From Symsagittifera roscoffensis (Eukaryota > Xenacoelomorpha > Acoela > Convolutidae), in the NCBI RefSeq assembly GCF_963678635.1, contig NC_087065.1, positions 70,639,573 through 70,703,572 of the forward strand: 64,000 bases of DNA, in the 5' to 3' direction. The notes under the pieces were generated by a model. It searched no databases, was not told where the DNA came from, and saw only the letters and a list, made by a program, of their open reading frames with translations. The translations under genes were made by a program, and so were the position numbers. Position 1 is the first letter of the stretch. Each line of letters opens with the position of its first letter. Of the stretch, positions 58,293-64,000 are shown in pieces.

Positions 58293-58744
58293 TAGCAGTT
58301 AAAGTATTTCGCTAGGGATTTCACAATTCTAAATTTCACATTTACAAAAATTTATTTTTTTGCTTCACTGCTCATTTGAAGTGCTGAAATTCCTGTTAAC
58401 AGTATGCAGCGTTGTAACTTAAGTACATGTATAGTTTTCAAAATATTGCGATTGAAGTTATATTTTGATGCAATAGAAAGCTAAGGTTGCTGGAACTGTG
58501 TTTTTTCTTTAAACAACATTTGAGTTGATTTGGACTTCTTTGGAGTTGCTCTGAATCAGAAATTGATAAAAATCTTTTTGAGAATCTTTAGTTTTATCTT
58601 GGAGCAAGAGCACAAAAACTTGTAACTAGGGATTGATCCATAGCTTGGTTTCACCTTCTGTTCATTTTTGAACTTGAACTTAAAAGAACGCAAGCAAAGC
58701 TATCCCCACCTACTAATCCTAGTGTAAATTACCTACACTACTAA

Positions 58745-59095
58745 CCACCAGACGATATAGGGGACGGGACGCCCTTTTCCCTCGGGGATTCGACCCCCTG
58801 CCGATCTAAAGGATCCCCCTTTTGTACTACTTTGAGATATCCCTTTTTTTGGCAGACTGACCCTAAAGTTTCTCTAAAGGCGGCTTTGGCGCCAAAATAT
58901 ACTAATTTTGAGGGGGGAGCGCGCGCCAAAAAACCGCTATTTTTGGTCAAAATTATCCAAAAGTGTCTTAAAACGCCTTTTTTTTCAAAATTTTGCCTGC
59001 GGCGCAAAAAAAGTGGCGGAAACAGGGTCTTTTTAGTGTTTTGGGAGAGCTCGGGAAATCAATTTAGTCAACCTAAGAAAAAGGTCGACAAAACT
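58745..59095. mobile_element. hAT MITE copy, right end truncated
   Basis: The interior is the fullest match to the MITE at 19513-19859, inverted: GACTGACCCTAAAGTTTCTC, GGCGCCAAAATATACTAAT, GGGGGAGCGCGCGCC, TTTTGCCTGCGGCGC, GGGAGAGCTCGGGAAATCAA, AAAGGTCGACAAA. The left end (CCACCAGACGATATAGGGG) resembles that at 33868. The right CTAGATCCGCCCCTG terminus is missing. Confidence 0.7.
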
Positions 59096-59328
59096 CAGAT
59101 AAATCTAACTTCTCATTCTGAAATTATTGTAAATTCAGAATACTTTCAAGAATTCAAGCGAAAGTTTAATACAAAACAGCTGATCAATGTGCGGAGTTGA
59201 AAAAGCTTTTAATACCAGTTAAATCGATTCCAGATAAGCATTCATCATATTTCGCTGGTATCGAATATACAGCTAATACAAACTAAATGCAATTAAAAAA
59301 AGCAGCAGCCTAACTTAGAGAGAGATTA

Positions 59329-60450
59329 TTACAGTCCGTCTAACTTGAGGGTCCATGAAGCTGTGAATAAAGACATTGCAGCGACCAATGATGGTGTATC
59401 ATTCTGATCAATTTCGCTAGTTTTCAGATGCCAGTAGGGTGAAAATGTCTTCAGCTCTTCATTTTTACAGTGAACCCAGACTGACTCGGCATTGCTATGA
59501 ACAAAGGCGCAATATTTGTTCAGTCGCTCTTTAGGGTTTATCAATTCTGAGTTATCAGATAAAAATTCTGCAAAATATCGCATGAAAATGCCCTTGAAAG
59601 ATCTCGCATCCGTCGATAAATTAGCTCTAATGCTCTTTCCTGCAAACTCACATAGCAAACCTGTGCGTCGTTCAACCAAATTAGCCAGAACAAAATCGAC
59701 AATTTCCAGCGCAGTCTCGAAATACCACTTTTCGCCTGTGAGTTGATACAACTCCGTTAGAACTTTCAAAATTACAGCCTGATTGTAAGTCCAAAATGTA
59801 TTATCGAACGATCCATTCTCTCTTATTCCATCGCGCAATCCCCGGCCATTATCTACTTGACACAACAATTTTGACTCACAAAGAAGCCAATTGGCACTTT
59901 TCTTTGCTGCCTCGAAATAACAATCTTGTTTTAAAGCTTTATACAAGTACAAGCAAAGTAAGCAAAATGTTGAGTTAGAAATCGATGCTTTGTAAGATCT
60001 TTCAAAATTCCAAAATACACTACCATCAGGCTCTACATAATGATTGTTAATAGCCTCGAAAGAAGGCACCGCCCCCCGTCTTCCATTGAAGAATTTCTTC
60101 GAATATAAGAAATCGTCGCGAGAATTTTCAGAATACTCAGCGCAGAGGCAGCATAGCATACCGCTCCATGCAAGATCATCGCTTCCACTAAGCCCGAACC
60201 AGTAACTCAAATTACACGGCAGCTTACTACTCATTAATCGACCGCTGAGCCACTTATTGATATTATTTTCAGTTTTTTTACCTTCTTTTTCTAAATTCAT
60301 TTGTATAAGCAGACAGGCTTCATAAGCAAGAGCTACTTGCCATGCATTTGGTATTTGCCAACTAAACAAAATACTCCTCCTTGTAGAGAGCCAATCATAG
60401 CACAGAATAGATCTGTCAGCCGCTTCGTTTTTTTCTATTTTCTCTTCCAT
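59329..60450 (-). CDS. Glycoside hydrolase family 76 protein (alpha-1,6-mannanase family), intronless
   Basis: A single uninterrupted 373-codon frame (ATG at 60450, TAA at 59329-59331). GH76 enzymes are retaining endo-alpha-1,6-mannanases of bacteria and fungi (Bacillus Aman6, Bacteroides mannan-utilisation enzymes) and include the fungal cell-wall proteins Dfg5 and Dcw1. They have an (alpha/alpha)6 barrel and a catalytic Asp pair. The pair is visible as D91-D92 in GSDDLAWSG. Other hallmarks are SYKASISNS (152-160), WTYNQAVILKVLTELYQLTG (220-239), DARSFKGIFMRYF (281-293) and NAESVW (320-325). There is no signal peptide: the N-terminus is charged, so secretion is not predicted unless a short 5' exon was missed. 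The frame has no damage, and the gene lacks introns while nearby SF3A3 has large ones. A tandem repeat abuts its 5' side. No poly(A) signal is clear in the first 130 nt downstream. Confidence 0.9.
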   Translation of the reverse strand: MEEKIEKNEAADRSILCYDWLSTRRSILFSWQIPNAWQVALAYEACLLIQMNLEKEGKKTENNINKWLSGRLMSSKLPCNLSYWFGLSGSDDLAWSGMLCCLCAEYSENSRDDFLYSKKFFNGRRGAVPSFEAINNHYVEPDGSVFWNFERSYKASISNSTFCLLCLYLYKALKQDCYFEAAKKSANWLLCESKLLCQVDNGRGLRDGIRENGSFDNTFWTYNQAVILKVLTELYQLTGEKWYFETALEIVDFVLANLVERRTGLLCEFAGKSIRANLSTDARSFKGIFMRYFAEFLSDNSELINPKERLNKYCAFVHSNAESVWVHCKNEELKTFSPYWHLKTSEIDQNDTPSLVAAMSLFTASWTLKLDGL

Positions 60451-60540
60451 TCATTTAGCATCTGCCATTGAAAACATCAAAGCTACTTACATTATTTTCA
60501 TTGCTTAAACTTTTCGCGTTGTTTTCCGTCAATAATTTAA

Positions 60541-60880
60541 GATAAAGTTCAACTAAAAATAATAATTGCTAAAAATAAAAAAATAAACTAGCGCTAGATG
60601 GTTGAATGCTACCACTGTTTATTCCACTGTTTAAGATTTAAAAAAACTTGAGATAAAGTTCAACTAAACATAGCAAATGCCAAAAAAAATTGAGTTTTAT
60701 TAAGCGTTGGATGGTTGAATGCTATCCTACCCGAGTTTATTTCGTTGTTTTAGATTAAAAACTTCAGATAAAGTTCAATTAAACATAACAAAGGCGAAAG
60801 TGACTTAGTTTTAATAAGCGTTAGATGATTGAATGCTACGCGAGTTTACTTCGCTGCTATTTGATCCGAACTAAAATATG
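60541..60880 (+). repeat. Three ~113 bp tandem units upstream of GH76
   Basis: Units starting GATAAAGTTCAACTAAA at 60541, 60652 and 60767 carry GATGGTTGAATGCTA and GAGTTTATTTCGTTGTTTT (or close variants). They have diverged by point changes. They begin about 90 bp upstream of the GH76 start codon, so they could be promoter-proximal or simply an insertion-site feature. Confidence 0.75.
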
Positions 60881-60934
60881 GAAAATAGAGTTTAAGAGTA
60901 AATTCTCAAACGTTTTCTCAAGAAAAAGTGCATC

Positions 60935-61610
60935 GTCAGGATAATTGAAGCACAGAGACAAAAAATTGAAAAAAGGTCGACAAAGACCAATAGAATTTCC
61001 ATATGTTTGTCTCGATTTGTTTAACTTCATTTCAAGAAGAAAAAAAATCTGATAACTAATTCCATTTTTGAAATTCGAAGTCGATCGCGTTTTTCGTGAC
61101 CTTTACACTTTTGCTGTTCGATTGTGGAGTTTGCCTTCCTTTTAACAAGGGAAATGCCTGATTTTCAAAGAAATCACAAGTCAAACCGCGAAAAATCAAA
61201 ATTGAATGGATAAAAACCAGCAAGACCTAAATAAGAGCCCTCACTACGTTCATTACTCTTAAAAATATACTGATTTATTTTTGAAAAAACTTTTTGAGTT
61301 GAAAAGTTTCGAACTTCCATGAAAGAATAGATGGCCTCAAAGCTCTGTGAACTTCTTTAACAATTTATAACTGACACTTTTTTGATAAAATAGGAAAAAA
61401 ACTGGATCGATAGCTGATCTTTCTAACTCTCTGGGAAATTTGAAAGCTATATTACACTTTCGAAGCTGGAAAACAATCATGTTTTTCGTGCTATTTACAC
61501 TTTATCTGTCAATAGTGGAGTTTGACTTCAATTTAACAAAGGAAATGAACTGAAGTTTTAAATCAATCAAAAATCAAACCGCAAAAAAAAGTAAATTACG
61601 TTCATCGAGA
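60935..61610 (+). repeat. CCAAC/GTTGG family, two units
   Basis: Two units with AAGTCGATCGCGTTTTTCGT, GTTCGATTGTGGAGTTTGCC and CAAACCGCGAAAAATC near 61080-61200, and again, more diverged, at 61490-61590. Same family as at 22055, 28195 and 30500. Confidence 0.65.
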
Positions 61611-62403
61611 AAATACGTTCATCGACTCCTAATTAAAAATCATCACCATTTGAAACAGAAAGAAAAAATAGCAGAAAAACCTGAAATGGACCAAGTCTGA
61701 ATCGTCAAACTTGTAAACATTAAAAAAATTGAATAGAAAGGGTGTCCAAAATACATACATGCTGAAAATATATCTGTTATGATGTCAAATTACAAGAGTT
61801 CACCAAACGAATTAAATGATTTTGTTAAAAAATTGATAAATCGAAAAATTCTTTCTTCCTATTTGATAACGCTAGATAAACGCCAGCATAATAAAAACGG
61901 GAAGAAAAGCCAAAATGATAATCAAAAATCAGATTTAAAAACTTGACAATGATTTCAAAATGTGACGAAAAATATAACATGATTTGAATCGTCTCGACTT
62001 CAGTCCTTTGTGGCTGCTGAACAACACATCTAACCCTAAGTAATTTCGATAGAAGAAGAACTCCTGTAGTTGCATATATAAAGAGAGGGGTAATAAATTA
62101 CATTCGATAATAATACATTTGTAGCTCTTTTATCCAGCTGCCCAGTTTAAAACACATTTTTGCATGTTTTCAAGAGTTTAGAGGTTCGAGATAATAACCG
62201 ACCTACATTGACAGCATCATATTAAGATTGGTAATAACATTGATTTGTATATTTGAATCTTTGAAACTCCAAAGTAGGCAAATTTAAAACAAAACTGAAA
62301 AAAAAACGTCGAAAAGACCGGGCATTTAAAAATCAGACATGCTCAAAAAATTGGTCTCTTAGTTGAAAAAGTACAGACTTGGAGATGACTTAAAATTCAG
62401 TTA

Positions 62404-62472
62404 TGTTGTCAGCAAAGTTGTTTCCGGGGGAAAAGTCTGGTACCCGGTTGCAACACCCTTTCTTATCGCAAT
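62404..62472 (+). repeat. CTTGC-type hairpin tail module, solo copy
   Basis: AAAGTTGTTTCCGGGGGAAA then AGTCTGGTACCCGGTTGCAA and CCCTTTCTTATCGCAATG. A second half-copy (AGTCTAATTCTTGATTAAAA, ACACATGCTCTAGCACGTGT) follows at 62489-62523, directly before the GAAACGGAGCTTCG hairpin module at 62526-62560. Confidence 0.65.
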
Positions 62473-62525
62473 GTTTAAAAAGTCTAATTCTTGATTAAAA
62501 GACACATGCTCTAGCACGTGTAAGA

Positions 62526-62740
62526 TGGAGGCGAAACGGAGCTTCGTGTCACTTGTGATAGTAAAAATTATTCCATGGTTCATGCGTAGAAAAAATGACT
62601 GAAGAAAAAATGGCATATATTTCTAGTTTTTAGGGTAGACACGAGCGTGCTATACTGTTACACAAATTTGATGTAAAAAAAGCTCACTTTACGAAATCGA
62701 ACACAAGCGAAGCGGTTTTCTGCAACACTTGTGATACAAT
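62526..62740 (+). repeat. Two nearby copies of the GAAGC/GCTTCG hairpin module
   Basis: GAGGCGAAACGGAGCTTCG with TCACTTGTGATA (62526-62560) and AAGCGAAGCGGTTTTCTGC with AACACTTGTGATACAATAC (62701-62740). The plus-strand frames starting ATGGCACAGC just after the second copy show no domain or splice support. Confidence 0.6.
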
Positions 62741-63712
62741 ACAAACATGGCACAGCAAGCTAGTTGGCAGAAAATGAAAGCAAATCTTCTGAACCACTCA
62801 ACCAATATGAAGAACAGACGTCTAGAAGCACAATCACAGGCGTTACAAAAGTATTCAGAAACCTTCATCGAGACACAACTAACCCGACAAATTTGGGTAA
62901 ACTCTCATTGGGTCGAAAAAAAAATTATCATGAAAACCTTTCAAAAATTCTGAAATTCTTAATTTTTACACGCCGCTTCCAGGACACAAGAGAATTAAAA
63001 TCGAGTTTTCCCTCAAACGACACAAAAAATATTTTAGTGACTTTGGCACAAGTTCATTTCATCTAGTTCAGACTTAAAAAACATTTTTGAAATATAGCTT
63101 TTGTGGAAACTACTTGTCCCGACCGGACTTGGAAATCTTCCCGCAGTGGGCCACCAAACATGGGCGTTACCTCAAAGCTCAAGTCGCACGCTTAGTTAAT
63201 TGGATTTGATTCGAGCATACAGTTAGTTATCATATGACTCCCTGATTCCTATAGACAAGAACCTAATCAACTACATGATTCAACTCAATCATCTCTTGTT
63301 GCAGGAAAAGTTATTTACTCGCACAATTTTCGAAATAAAAATTTGTTTGAAAAAACAACACCGACGTTGGAATCAAATGACTCAAATCCAACTGAAAAAA
63401 AAATTGATAGAAATATTTCTTTTTAAAGCAATATAATCGAAATGAAAGAATGAACGGACAGTATTAAGTAGAAAAATTATTAAGAATACCTGATTTTGCG
63501 AGGAAAAAGTAAGTATGACACACCAAAAAAAAAATTCATTCCACTTAGTCGTCGGGATAATAACGACCAAAATCTATTCATTTTAATCCAAAGTTCAACA
63601 GATCTTTCTCTGATAGTTCAATCCATCAGAGATTACATTATTATTATTTTCCCATATACAGGCGTGTACGTGTTAATCGAAACATTTCAAAAAAAATCTT
63701 TTTAAATCAACA

Positions 63713-63718
63713 TTTATT
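63713..63718 (-). terminator. Poly(A) signal AATAAA
   Basis: Minus-strand AATAAA about 77 nt downstream of the stop codon at 63795-63797. Good position for the gene entering from the right. Confidence 0.7.
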
Positions 63719-63794
63719 AAAAATTTGTTTCAAATTGGTTTGACATTATAATTCTCTCACTCAAAAGCAAAGCTATCTCATCGTCGCAATTGCT

Positions 63795-64000
63795 TCATTT
63801 CTTTAGTCCGGCTGCGAACCACTTCGGAGCATCGGTCGGAACTTTTCGGGAGCTGGCAGCCGTTCTGCTTCCACTAGCAGTTGAAGCGCTCGGAGGTTCC
63901 GAGCCTATTTGCCCGGTAGACAAAGGAGTAATCATATCACCAGTTGAGGTTTCGCCATATGTGTGGTTGCTGGTGTTAGTTCCTGACAGGATTATTTCAG
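63795..64000 (-). CDS. C-terminal coding exon of an unrecognised gene (partial)
   Basis: A minus-strand frame open from the window edge to TGA at 63795-63797 encodes about 67 residues. It is rich in Ser, Thr, Gly and Pro (SNHTYGETSTGDMITPLSTG, SASTASGSRTAASSRK) and ends with a conserved-looking tail APKWFAAGLKK. G+C is about half, far above the flanking ~33%, and a poly(A) signal follows at proper spacing. The tail suggests a disordered C-terminus ending in a short motif. I do not recognise the family. The exon begins beyond 64000. Confidence 0.65.
   Translation of the reverse strand, partial: EIILSGTNTSNHTYGETSTGDMITPLSTGQIGSEPPSASTASGSRTAASSRKVPTDAPKWFAAGLKK

Noticed and set aside
62747-63066. 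Overlapping 68 and 100 codon plus-strand frames
   Set aside because: Begin right after a dispersed hairpin module and show no domain; neither frame is clearly favoured.

Overview
This is animal (metazoan, non-vertebrate) nuclear DNA. It carries spliced genes with kilobase-scale introns, an ETS-domain transcription factor gene (a metazoan-specific family), extracellular FN3 and PAN-type exons, AATAAA poly(A) signals, and a very AT-rich background full of short DNA transposons and tRNA-derived repeats. I cannot name the species. Nothing bacterial, viral or CRISPR-like is present.

Layout. (1) 0-11 kb, minus strand: two exons of a fibronectin type III protein (65-324, 672-826), a possible further exon (2189-2284), the last exon of an unrecognised acidic-tailed protein with two poly(A) signals (5159-5249), a PAN/apple-like exon (8323-8596) and a possible exon at 10460-10669. 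A mariner-like element and hAT MITEs lie between them. (2) 11-19.9 kb: a repeat block. It holds three near-identical ~0.9 kb tandem units, then seven ~170 bp units, then two diverged ~1.3-1.5 kb direct repeats, a ~280 bp tandem duplication, and a tRNA-like SINE head split by a hAT MITE with a perfect 8-bp target duplication. (3) 24.1-46.8 kb, minus strand: the complete coding sequence of SF3A3 (SF3a60), a core U2 snRNP splicing factor. I reconstruct six exons with matching phases, 1551 nt, 516 residues. Its introns hold MITEs, an almost perfect long inverted repeat close to the exon 2 donor site, and a 1.8 kb composite repeat. (4) 51.8-53.7 kb, plus strand: an ETS gene resembling the ESE (ELF3/EHF) group, with its DNA-binding domain in the last exon. 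(5) 54.9-59.1 kb: a second copy of the 1.8 kb composite repeat, a coding-like segment I could not resolve, and a hAT fragment. (6) 59.3-60.45 kb, minus strand: an intact, intronless 373-codon GH76 (alpha-1,6-mannanase family) gene, rare for an animal and a horizontal-transfer candidate. (7) 63.8-64.0 kb, minus strand: the last coding exon of an unrecognised gene that enters from the right.

The genes do not form a pathway; they are ordinary neighbours in a repeat-rich chromosome. SF3A3 and the ETS gene are divergent, with about 5 kb between their coding starts. The most unusual content is the intronless GH76 gene and a set of related repeats. These share a short GAAGC/GCTTCGC hairpin module, a second CTTGC/GCAAG hairpin module, a tRNA-like promoter module and internal ~170 bp tandem subunits.
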